This document shows, piece by piece, positions 12,301 to 22,483 of a DNA stretch of 64,000 nt. The position numbers and the translations under genes are program-made. The first letter of the stretch is position 1. Every line of letters begins with the position of its first letter. The DNA is from Globodera rostochiensis. Lineage: Eukaryota > Nematoda > Chromadorea > Rhabditida > Heteroderidae. The DNA lies in the NCBI GenBank assembly GCA_018350325.1, contig JAEVLN010000004.1:3782001-3846000 (forward strand), written 5' to 3'. Below the pieces are notes generated by a model. The model did not search any database, was not told the DNA's origin, and saw nothing but the letters and a program-made list of their open reading frames with translations.

Positions 12301-15300
12301 AAATGCCAAATTTCCAATCCCCCCCCCTCCCCCTCCCCTCCGATCTCCACTCTTAAAATGCCAAATTTCCAATCCCCCCCCCCCCTCCCCCCTCCCCTCC
12401 GATCTCCACTCTTAAAATGCCAAATTTCCAATCCCCCCCTCCCCCTCCCCTCCGATCTCCACTCTTAAAATGCCAAATTTCCAATCCCCCCCCCCTCCCC
12501 TCCCCTCCGATCTCCACTCTTAAAATGCCAAATTTCCAATCCCCCCCCCCTCCCCTCCCCTCCGATCTCCACTCTTAAATGCCAAATTTCCAATCCCCCC
12601 CCCTCCCCCTCCCCCCGATCTCCACTCTTAAAATGCCAAATTTCCAATCCCTCCCCCCCCCCCTCCCCCTCCCTCCGATCTCCACTCTTAAAATGCCAAA
12701 TTTCCAATCCCTCCCCCCCCCCCCTCCCCCTCCCTCCGATCTCTACTCTTAAAATGCAAATTTTCCAATGCCCGCCCCCCCTCCCCCTCCCTCCGATCTC
12801 CACTCTTAAAATGCCAAATTTCCAATCCCCCCCCCCCTCCCCCTCCCCTCGATCTCCACTCTTAAAATGCCAAATTTCCAATCCCCCCCCCCTCCCCCTC
12901 CCCTCCGATTCCACTCTTAAAATGCCAAATTTCCAATCCCCCCCCCCCTCCCCCTCCCCTCCGATCTCACTCTTAAAATGCCAAATTTCCAATCCCTCCC
13001 CCCCCCCTCCCCCTCCCCTCCGATCTCACTCTTAAAATGCCAAATTTCCAATCCCCCCCCCTCCCCCTCCCCTCCGATCTCTACTCTAAAATGCAAATTT
13101 TCCAATGCCCGCCCCCCCTCCCCCTCCCCTCCGATCTCCAGTCTTAAATGCCAAATTTCCAATCCCCCCCCCCTCTCCCCCTCCCCTCCGATCTCCACTC
13201 TTAAATGCCAAATTTCCAATCCCCCCCCCTCCCCCTCCCCTCCGATCTCCACTCTTAAAATGCAAATTTCCAATCCCTCCCCCCCCCTCCCCCTCCCCTC
13301 CGATCTCCACTCTAAAATGCCAATTTCCAATCCCTCACCCCCCCCTCCCCCTCCCCTCCCGCCTCCGATCTCCACTCTTAAATGCCAAATTTCCAATCCC
13401 CCCCCCCCTCCCCCTCCCCTCCGATCTCCACTCTTAAAATCCAAATTTCCAATCCCCCCCCCCCTCCCCCTCCCCTCCGATCTCCACTCTTAAAATGCCA
13501 ATTTCCAATCCCCCCCCCCTCCCCCTCCCCTCCGATCTCCACTCTTAAAATGCCAAATTCCAATCCCCCCCCCCCCCCTCCCCTCCCCTCCGATCTCCAC
13601 TCTTAAAATGCCAAATTCCAATCCCCCCCCCCCCTCCCCCTCCCCCTCCGATCTCCACTCTTAAATGCCAAATTCCTCCCCCCCCCCCCTCCCCCTCGCC
13701 CTCCGATCTCTACTCTTAAAATGCCAAATTTCCAACCCCGCCCCCCCCTCCCCCTCCCCTCCGATCTCCACTCTTAAAATGCCAAATTCCAATCCCCCCC
13801 CCCTCCCCCTCCCCTCCGATCTCCACTCTTAAAATGCCAAATTTCCAATCCCCCCCCCCCTCCCCCTCCCCTCCGATCTCCACTCTTAAAATGCCAAATT
13901 TCCAATCCCCCCCCCTCCCCCTCCCCTCCGATCTCCACTCTTAAAATGCCAAATTTCCAATCCCCCCCCCTCCCTCCCCTCCGATCTCCACTCTTAAAAA
14001 ATGCCAAATTTCCAATTCCCCCCCTCCCCCCCCCGCCAGCTCCACTCTAAATGCCAAATTTCCAATCCCCCCCCCTCCCCCTCCCTCCGTCTCTACTCTT
14101 AAAATGCAAATTTTCCAATGCCCGCCCCCCTCCCCCTCCCCTCCGATCCCAGTCTTAAAATGCCAAATTTCCAATCCCCCCCCCCTCCCCCTCCCCTCCG
14201 ATCTCCATCTTAAAATGCCAAATTTCCAATCCCCCCCCCTCCCCCTCCCCTCCGATCTCCACTCTTAAATGCCAAATTTCCAATCCCTCCCCCCCCCTCC
14301 CCCTCCCCTCCGATCTCCACTCTTAAATGCCAAATTTCCAATCCCCCCCCCTCCCCCTCCCCTCCGATCTCCACTCTTAAAATGCAAATTTCCAATCCCT
14401 CCCCCCCCCTCCCCCTCCCCTCCGATCTCCACTCTTAAAATGCAAATTTCCCAATCCCCCCCCCCTCCACTCCCCTCCGATCTCCACTCTTAAATGCCAA
14501 ATTCCAATCCCCCCCCCCCTCCACTCCCCTCCGATCTCCACTCTTAAAATGCCAAATTTCCAATCCCCCCCCCCTCCCCCTCCCCTCCGGTCTCCACTCT
14601 TAAAATGCAAATTTTCCAATGCCCGCCCCATTCCGCGTGCCTCAGTCTGAGTGACCACTCCTTGCTGGAGAGCGCGGTTGCGCATCGTGCCGTAGACCAT
14701 TGATGCGGGCTCGCCGATGCGATGGTTCTCCCAATCGAGTCGTCCGTCTCTGTCGCCATTTTGCGTGTCCTCTGCCAAATCCTCAGCAAATCGCATGGCC
14801 ATGGCCTCGGCCGAAAGGGCCACGACAATCGGAAATGGGACACATTTGAACAGAGAAACGGTGGCTTTCGATCAATTCGACTCCGTTAAAGTGTTTCCAT
14901 TTGACCTTTTCCGGGGGAATGTGTCCGTGCACCATATCTTCCGTCATTCCTTGCTGAAGCAATGTTTTATTTAATTATTATGTAATTATTACTAAAGTAA
15001 TTATTACTTATTACTAAAGTAATTATTACTTAATATGTAATTATTACTTATTATTAAAGTAATTATTACTTAATATGTAATTATTACTTATTACTAAAGT
15101 AATTATTACTTAATATGTAATTATTACTTTATTACTAAAGTAATTATTATAATTATTACTATGGTCATGCGCGGTTGGGTGAGGAGGTCGTGGGAGCCGA
15201 ACATCGGCGAGTGGTGTCCGGTGTGCGGGTTGTTGTGCTGGTGGAAACGGTAGCTGCACTTGCAAATCAAAAAAGATTAATTAATTAATATTTATTTTTT

Positions 15301-18069
15301 ATTTATTTTACCCGACAGCGACGAAATAATCCACGGATTTGTCGAGACTCTCGTAATCGTAATTGCTAAAAACATTTTTCTTTCAAAAAGAAAAAAAGAT
15401 TGAATATTTACGGATTATCGCCAAAGCTTGACGGAGCAATTGTAAGAAATATTTTTGTGTGGGGCATTTTACGGCGAAGTTCGGCCAAAAATCTGCCGAA
15501 ATTCGTAACAAAAATTGGCAAGTCGGGGCCGCCATTGGAGCAGTTAATCTGAACAATAAAAAATCATTTAAATTTTATATAAATATTAATTAACTTTTAC
15601 AAAAATGTTTTTATTTAAATAATGATTACAAATAATAATATATTTATAATTAGGCAATTAAAGTTACGTCAATTCCGTCCGCGTTGAAACTGTCGGCCAC
15701 CGCCCGAATTTGTTCGATCAGACGCAATCGCGCCAAACTCAGCGTGGCCAACCGCCACTGTTCCGCGGTGCCCGTAAACGAAATAACCCTTGGGGGCAAA
15801 TAATTAGTGATTAAGCAGCTAATTGCATACATAAACGGCTTGCCGTCCTGCTCCCACTCGTCGTACATTTTGACGGCCCTCTCCAAACCTTTTGTGGGCG
15901 TCGGACGTAAAATTGCCTGAAAATTCGGAAAAAGATACCAAATTAATTAGAATTCTTTAACATTCATCTTTGCCGATGCCAACAGCAGATGTGAACACCA
16001 ATCGTGGCCCAACTTGGCGAAGTCCACCTTTCCCGTCACTTCGCGCTCCAAATCGACCATGCACAGGCGCATGCAGGCGCCTAACGCAAAGGTAAAGAAC
16101 GCCGCCCAACTCTCTGACCCCACAGGGGCCTAACGCAAAGGTAAAGAACGCCGCCCAACTCTCTGACCCCACAGGGGCCTAACGTTGCCCAACTCTCTGA
16201 CCCCGCAGGGGCCTAACGCAAAGGTAAAGAACGCCGCCCAACTCCCTGACCCCGCAGGGGCCTAACGTTGCCCAACTCTCTGACCCCGCAGGGGCCTAAC
16301 GTTGCCCAACTCTCTCACTTAGCGCTTCACCGTTTTGAGCCCTGGCGCCGCGCCTGCTCCCCGCTTGGCACTTGAAATGGCTCCCTAAACTGCGATGGAG
16401 CGGAAATGGGCCGAGAGAGCACGTTCCGTCGGGGTCGTCGGCCTGAATGCTGTAAAGGCCGACACCGCCAAATTTGTGGTCACGAATCCAATTCAATTTG
16501 TGCAAAAACGAATCTAAAATTGGACAATTGCTTATTATCTTAGATTATTACAATAAATGAAATATTTGATAATTTAATTACCATGTCCCGGCTCATTGTT
16601 CGAATACCAAACTTTTCCCTCAACAAAACTCAGCGTTTCCGATGCATTTTCATAATTCATTTGCCCGCTTCTTCGGAGAACACAAAACTTTATATTTAAT
16701 AAATAAATAAAAGCGTTAAATTTAAATTCTTTCACCTCCTGAAGTGCCAAATGGCCGTCCGATTGGTTGGTCAACTTTCCGGGCGGTCCCCACCCGTCCA
16801 CTTGCGGCACTAAACCCTCCGAGTCCACGCCTTTATCCAAGTCCTCCTCCTTCTCTCCCCCAATTCTCTTTCTTTCCTCCTTCTCCTCCCTCTTTGTTCT
16901 CGAGTACTGCTCCAAGTCCTCCTCCTCCTCAGAATCTTGTTTCTGATAAGCCCCCAACATCAACACCGTTGTGGACAATTCGTAACTGCGCGTCCATGCG
17001 CTTAGTCCAATTACAATTTTGCGACGTGCAACGCCAGCAGCAGCGAGGCGTTCAGAAAAAAAGTTGATAAGTACCAAAAAAGAATTGATTGGTTAATCGA
17101 TTTATAATAGACAAAAGGAATGATTGATCTGATCAAAAAAAGTCAGACCGCTGAAATCAAATTGAATGCCACCGGATATTTTCTAATAATCTCAGATCTC
17201 CAAAAATTACCCGCATTTTCTGAAAAGGCGTGCCCGCGGGGCACTCGATCGGATGGGTATAACGGGTCGACAGGTACTGCTTGAGTCGGATGGAGTTGTT
17301 CGACGGACTTTGTCTCATCCGCCCACAAATAAAAGGTGTCAAAATACGTGTCAAATTTGGCCATTTGGCGCCAAACATAACGAGTCCAATGAGCACTAAA
17401 CATTTAAATGCTAATTACCTAAAATTTATTTCCTTTTCTCGCCTGATGGACAACACCAAAGTCAATTTCTTTCTTTTCACCATTTCCGCATCCTTTTTCA
17501 CCTCGGCGCCCAAAGTGTCGACGAAATGTTCAAATCCGGGACTCAGCAACACTTCCGAGTCGAATTTTAAGACTTAAAAAAATAAATAAATTTAAAAAAA
17601 AATAAAAATCACAAATTCCGCTGAAGCCATAACGCCTCGCGTGGAAAACTATTCGCTGCGATACGTTGCGCGTTAACTCCGCGTTTTGCAAGAAGCGCGC
17701 CCGAGGGGCCTAAACATTCAGAAGTTTTAGGCCTACGAGGGTTTTCTAATCGTTTTTAAGTTTTTGATTTGGCTTTTTAGGCTTTTGTTGCGTGCATTTT
17801 CATATAATTTGCACTGACCTGCTTGATGCCCAGCAGAACTTGGGGTCCGTGGCGCAATTGTTGCAGGGCGGTGATTAGCCGAAAGTTACCGAACGATGAG
17901 GACGGGATTAAATCATTCCGGGTGGGCAATTGCAGACGGAAGTCCTCGACAAGGGCAAATCCTAAAGAATTGGGCTTTGTTGTTGCTTGCTTAGTCAACA
18001 AATCCTACCGTAGACGATGTCCGAGCAGCTCAACTGTTCGTGGAAGCTCAAGTCGATCATTTGGTCCAT
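9319..18069 (-). CDS. three-domain chitinase-like (GH18) protein
   Basis: Minus-strand exons spell three successive GH18-like domains. Domain 1 (about 18.07-16.3 kb) has EQLSCSDIVYG, VARRKIVIGLSAWTRSYEL and HKFGGVGLYSIQADDPDGTC. Domain 2 (about 15.9-11.7 kb) has SLARLRLIEQIRAVADSFNA then DGIDV, VPYLVNKDNEFIAFDNKRSI and NGFAGIALHGVELDNVDGEC. Domain 3 (about 11.1-9.32 kb) has ENRHKLVESLDTFFVRQ, WLSEGLNAAQVVLELPAFGL and RRLGGVLIRALDDDD. GH18 enzymes need DxxDxDxE; domain 2 keeps only DGIDV followed by TLI, and domains 1 and 3 show no such motif, so I infer a non-catalytic glycan-binding or structural role. The start used is the first Met of domain 1. No signal peptide was found, and an upstream exon is likely. 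Exon ends are approximate. The gene converges on Prickle with a gap of about 190 bp. Introns hold several minisatellites. Confidence 0.8.
12035..14628 (-). repeat. 2.6-kb minisatellite, unit about 56 bp, in a GH18 gene intron
   Basis: About 46 copies of a unit read on the plus strand as CCGATCTCCACTCTTAAAAT, GCCAAATTTCCAATCCCC and a C/T-rich tail. Copies differ mainly in C-run length and by small deletions. On the transcript strand the tail is G-rich (GGGGAGGGGGAGGGGGG). It sits between the second-domain exon ending near 14.63 kb and the exon that opens after GGTTTCAG near 12.03 kb with LMGKGELSRKEFGQ. Glycine-rich frames through it are artefacts. Confidence 0.93.
14985..15165 (-). repeat. 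AT-rich minisatellite in GH18 gene intron
   Basis: Four to five copies of a unit of about 40-50 bp, built from TAATTATTACTTATTACTAA and AGTAATTATTACTTAATATG, lie in an intron of the GH18 gene. Confidence 0.85.
16077..16316 (-). repeat. tandem repeat, GGGGCCTAACG unit, in GH18 gene
   Basis: Long units of about 58 bp (CCTAACGCAAAGGTAAAGAA, then CGCCGCCCAACTCTCTGACC) alternate with a shortened form of about 34 bp lacking the CAAAGGTAAAGAACGCC part. The array lies between GH18 domain 1 and domain 2 and is probably intronic, because the next exon reads GACMRLCMVDLERE directly after a TTAG. Confidence 0.85.
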
Positions 18070-18296
18070 CTTCGAATTGGGGCATTATTTTGACAAATGT
18101 CGCCGCCCCCCCCCCAACCTGTCGTCCCTCCAGGGGCACAAAAAAGCAAAAAAATGCGCATTTTCTCGAATGGAATTTTTTCGCATTGTCGTCGCCAAAT
18201 TTGACTTCCTTTTGCCCTAATTTGCGCAACTTTTTTGGCTCGACAGTAAAAAAAGTTGCGAAATAAATTAGGGACAAAAAAATGGGGTGGACGAAA

Positions 18297-18715
18297 AGCA
18301 TCTGAAAATGGGGGGGGGGGGGTGGAGGAAAAGCATCTGAAAATGGGGGGGGGGGGTGGAGGAAAAGGCATCTGAAATGGGGGGAGAGGGAGGAAAAGCT
18401 CTGAAAAATGGGGGGGGGGAGGAAAAGCATCTGAAAAATGGGGGGAGAGGGAGGAAAACATCTGAAAATGGGGGGGGGGGGTGGTGGAAAAGCAATCTAA
18501 AATGGGGGGAAAGAGGGGGAAAAGAAGAGGGGGAAAAGCATCTGAAAATGGGGGGGAGAGGGAGGAAAAGCATCTGAAATTGGGGGGGGGGTGGTGGAAA
18601 AGCATCTGGAAAATGGGGGTAAGAGGGAGGAAAAGCATCTGAAAATGGGGGGGGGGGAAAGCATTCGAAAATGGGGGGGGGAAAGCATTCGAAAATGGGG
18701 GGAAATGGGAAATGA
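18297..18715 (+). repeat. G-rich minisatellite upstream of GH18 gene
   Basis: About 12 copies of a variable unit of 25-40 bp, GAGGAAAAGCATCTGAAAAT followed by a G-run, lie 230 bp upstream of the first recognised GH18 exon. The minus-strand proline-rich frames through it are not evidence of a protein. Confidence 0.88.
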
Positions 18716-19037
18716 ATAAAGTAATTGTAAAGAACGGAAGGCAAAAGCATTTAAAAGTTGCCATAAATATAAATAAATGTTCCGACGCATTTTCTTTTCC
18801 CGGAGATTCGCTTTAAATCGGCGGCGGTTATCCCTTCAATTTGTCGTGGGAAAATGAAAGCGTAATAAAAATAATGTAAAAATTGTTAAACAAATCCATT
18901 TTTTCCACTTTAATAAGAATTTACTTAATTTTTAAAATATTTTTCTTAATTTGATAATTAAAATTTATATTCTGATTATCAAAATTAAATACATTAAGTG
19001 AGTGAATTGGAATATAAAAAAGGTAAGATTATTTCAA

Positions 19038-21075
19038 TTAAAATTGGAAAATGTTTTTTTCTAAGCGAATGTTTTGGCAATTTGTCATTCTTTGAGCTCC
19101 TGCCGAATCTTTCCCAATTGTCTGGCCTTCTGTCGTTCAATTGACTCTTCGCCAACCGTCCGCAAATCGTAAGCCCATCCAATTTTGCCGAAGAGATCGA
19201 TGAAAGCCTTCAAAAGTTTGGACAGAATTTATTTCCAATTCTTTAAAATTAAATAAATTGTTTTGCCTTTGTGAAGTTGAAAAAAGTGTTCATTTCGCTG
19301 GTCCGGTAGTCTTGCGGGAATGTGTGATGGTAATTGTGGCCACCCTCCCCCACGGCCAAAAGAGTCGTCCACACCGACTCGGCCGAACTGATCGACACGT
19401 CGTACGGGCGGTAGCCAAAGCTGAATAATTGTAAATTCGAGACCATAAACGATTTCCGGTCCGATCTCTGGCCAATGATCGGTCAGTTTGTCAGCCATAG
19501 TCCAATCAATCAATAACTCAGCCATAGTCCAAACAATCAATAACTCAGCCATAGTCCAAACAATCAATAACTCAGCCATAGTCCAATCAATCAATAACTC
19601 AGCCATAGTCCAATCAATCAATAACTCAGCCATAGTCCAATCAATCAATAACTCAGCCATAGTCCAATCAATCAATAACTCACACGTGCGCCGCACTATT
19701 GATCATCCAGGTTGCGTGCAGTGTGAAGGAATAGCGCAGCAGTGAGGCGGTGTACAGGGCGACCAGAGACGACTCGTGCCAAAACAACACGGGGACCAGC
19801 TAAAACGGCCACCGATTAATTTGCGCGACCCGACCATTTATGGGGCAAATTACCGTGGGAAGAAGGAAACAGCACAAAAGAACCAGAGGGAGGTAAAATC
19901 TGTGAAAGGAAGTGGAAAATGATAAGTAATTGTGAAAGTGAAATTAATTTCGATAATATTAATTAATTAATTGGAAATGAAAAGAAATGAATGTACTTTC
20001 GTTGAAATGCCAACAGCGGGTCCGAGCTCAAGTCGGACATGTCCAGCGTGGAGCCTTTGGCCTTCACTTGGGGATGCTGAAATTGAATGAATTGAATTGA
20101 TTAAAGTGAATTAAATTAAATTTAAGAAAATAATTTGATTAAACTGAATTAAATTAAAAAAATTAAATTAATTTAATTAAATTGATTAAACTGAATTAAA
20201 TTGAATTAAATTAAATTAAAAATTGAATTGATTAAACTGAATTAAATTGAATTAAATTAAATTAAAAAATTAAATGGATTAAACTGAATTAATTAAATTA
20301 ATTATTACATTAAATTTTCATTGAATGCTCAAAAAAGAAAGTGTTAAATGGCTAAGTTCCTTTCACCTTTTTGACCAGCAACCAGCCCATATGGGAGAAG
20401 AAGAAGCCTCGGTTGACATTGTGCCTTTAATTAACATAATTAGGTAATTAGAAAACACTAATTGCCCACGGGTCGGCGTCGGTGTCCGTCCATTTGTGAT
20501 GGCACCGGTGGTCGCGCGCCCATTCGATTACGTCATTCTGGAATGCCACACAATTCAGAATGATCAACAGCAAACGAAGCGGGAGACTGGCTTTGTAAGA
20601 CTAAAGCAATAAATTAAAATGGAAACTTTGCTTTATTTTGACATTAATTAACCTTATGGGACCAAAGGCGGTGGGCTCCGGCAGTTATTCCGACCCCTCC
20701 GGCGACCCATAGGAAAAGGCCTTAATTTGTAAATGTCCAAGTAATTATTGCACTAATTAGGCTTGCCGCTTACTCCATCCAATGGTGGCCCATTTGGCAG
20801 TAAAAATCAAATGGTACAATCCGAAAAGGGCGCCCAAATGGAGCAGCAAAAAGAGAAAAACATTTCGCCAAACAATTTTCGCTTTGAATTGTTCCTAAAA
20901 ATGTATCAATTAACGCAATTTATTTATAATTTGTTTGTTTTTTTGTTGCCTTTTTGGCCGCTTCTCTCAGTCGAACGGACTCCTCCAAATCGGCGGCCAA
21001 AAATTGGTTTTGAATCGCTTCGGGCACCGAAATTTGTTGTCGAGAATAAGCGGAGGTTAGCGTAATTGTCGTCAT
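19038..21075 (-). CDS. SCD: delta-9 fatty acid (stearoyl-CoA) desaturase
   Basis: This is a membrane di-iron enzyme of the endoplasmic reticulum that inserts a cis double bond at C9 of stearoyl- or palmitoyl-CoA (FAT-5/6/7 in C. elegans). Exon 1 (21075-20950) starts at an ATG 12 bases after TTTTCAG, a likely trans-splice acceptor. Exon 2 (20894-20774) gives KIVWRNVFLFLLLHLGALFG and KWATIGW. All three histidine boxes are present: HRLWSH, HRCHHK and HNYHH. Other hallmarks are VAGGVGITAGAHRLWSHK, WARDHRCHHKWTDTDADPW, HATWMINSAAH and VFGYRPYD. The C-terminus continues KAFIDLFGKIGWAYDLRTVG and stops at 19038. Intron 1 has a GC donor (AAG|GCAACA) fixed by frame. The intron splitting NSAAHV from FGYRPYD contains a 27-bp minisatellite. 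Confidence 0.94.
19493..19684 (-). repeat. 27-bp minisatellite in desaturase intron
   Basis: Seven copies of TCAGCCATAGTCCAATCAAT plus CAATAAC lie inside the intron between NSAAHV and FGYRPYD. Some copies have AAACAATC in place of AATCAATC. The unit is 9 codons long and stop-free on the gene's sense strand. Confidence 0.93.
20083..20318 (-). repeat. AT-rich TTGAATTAAATTAAA repeat in desaturase intron
   Basis: Variants of GATTAAACTGAATTAAATTG repeat about six times with AAATTAAATT spacers. They sit in an intron between the exon with the MSDLSSDP stretch and the one with HMGWLLVKKHPQ. Confidence 0.8.
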
Positions 21076-21404
21076 TTTTAGAATCTGAAAATGAAAAGCT
21101 TTTGCAAATGGCCGTAAAGAAAGCATTGGCAGTCTTTTGGGGCAAAAGTCCGTCCGACCGTCGCTATCAAAAGCAGCGTCTATTTATACAATAAATGGCC
21201 GACTTTTGCTGTGAGTGGAGTCGATCAAACACCGTTTTATTTGCCCAAATTTGTTGTCCCCCCCCCCCCCCCCTCTGACGGTGATGCCTCTCCCCACCCC
21301 ACCCGTCCGAGCTGTTCATGTGAACGATGTGGCCCCACTTTCCCACATTTACCACCGACGTCGATGGGCGGCCGTCCATCAGTCGGTGTTTGTCACCTTG
21401 TTGC

Positions 21405-22225
21405 CCTTCGCCCGCCCCCTCCCGCCTCCCCCCCCCCGCTTCCCCCCCCGCTTCCCCCCCCCCCCCCCCCCCCCCCGCTCCTCCCCCCCGCTTCCCCCCC
21501 CCGCTTCCCCCCCCCCGCTTCCCCCCCCCCCCCCGCTTCCCCCCTCCCTCCCCCTCCCCCGCTTCTCCTCCCTCCCCCCCCGCTTCCCCGCCCCTCTCCC
21601 CGCCCCCCTCCCCCCGCTCCCCCCCTCCCCCCTTCCTCTCCCCCCCTCCTCCCCCGCTTCTTCTCCCCCCCCCCCCCGCTTCCCCTCCCCCCCTCCCCCG
21701 CTTCTCCTCCCTCTCCCCCCCCCGCTTCCCCTCCCCCCCCCCCCGCTCCCCTCCCTCCCCCTCCCCCGCTTCTCCTCCCTCTCCCCCCCCCGCTTCCCCT
21801 CCCCCTTCTCCTCCCTCTCCCCCCCCCGCTTCCCCTCCCCCCCCCCGCTTCCCCCTCCCTCCCTCCCCCGCTTCTCCTCCCTCTCCCCCCCCGCTTCCCC
21901 TCCCCCGCTTCTCCTCCCTCTCCCCCCGCTTCCCCTCCCCCGCTTCTCCTCCCTCTCCCCCCCCCCCGCTTCCCCTCCCGCTTCTCCTCCCTCTCCCCCC
22001 CCCGCTTCCCCTCCCCCGCTTCTCCTCCCTCTCCCCCCCGCTTCCCCGCCCCCCCTCCCCCCCCCCTCCCCCCCTCGCCCCGCTTCCCCCTCCCTCCCTC
22101 CCCCGCTTCTCCTCCCTCTCCCCCCCCCCCCGCTTCCCCCTCCCCCTTCCCCGTCTCCTCCCTCTCTCCCCCCGCTTCCCCTCCCCCGCTTCTCCTCCCT
22201 CTCCCTCCCCCTCGCCCCGCTTTCC
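21405..22225 (+). repeat. GC-rich CCCCCGCTTCTCCTCCCT repeat
   Basis: About 820 bp consist almost wholly of C, T and G in variants of CCCCCGCTTCCCCTCCCCCG and CTTCTCCTCCCTCTCCCCCC. The block lies roughly 330 bp upstream of the desaturase start, on the far side of a short unique stretch. Frames longer than 300 codons exist on both strands here, but they give only P/S/L or G/E/R strings and are repeat artefacts. Confidence 0.92.
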
Positions 22226-22483
22226 CCGCCAATGTTGGCTGCTAGAATACAGTGAAGCTGCTGCAGCTGATAACAGATCACTTTTGCTGATCGCACCTTT
22301 TGAAATAAAAATGAGTGAGTGCCCTTCAATTTTTTGCTTAACGAAATTTAGTGAAAGGACCAGCAAAATGCAGACGGACGGACGAACGAATTAGAGACAA
22401 TTTGATAGTTTATTTTGATGGCAATACCAAACGTTTATTTGGGAGTGAATAATTAATTATTCCACGGCATAAATAGGCTTATT

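Noticed and set aside
11828..14174. Glycine-rich IWHFKSGDRR repeat protein frames
   Set aside because: They are translations of the intronic minisatellite; a canonical acceptor (GGTTTCAG) separates the repeat from the GH18 exon that begins LMGKGELSRKEF.
21167..22394. Frames of 279-399 codons on both strands at the GC-rich block
   Set aside because: They consist of P/S/L or G/E/R strings from the CCCCCGCTTC repeat, overlap each other in every frame and have no domain content.
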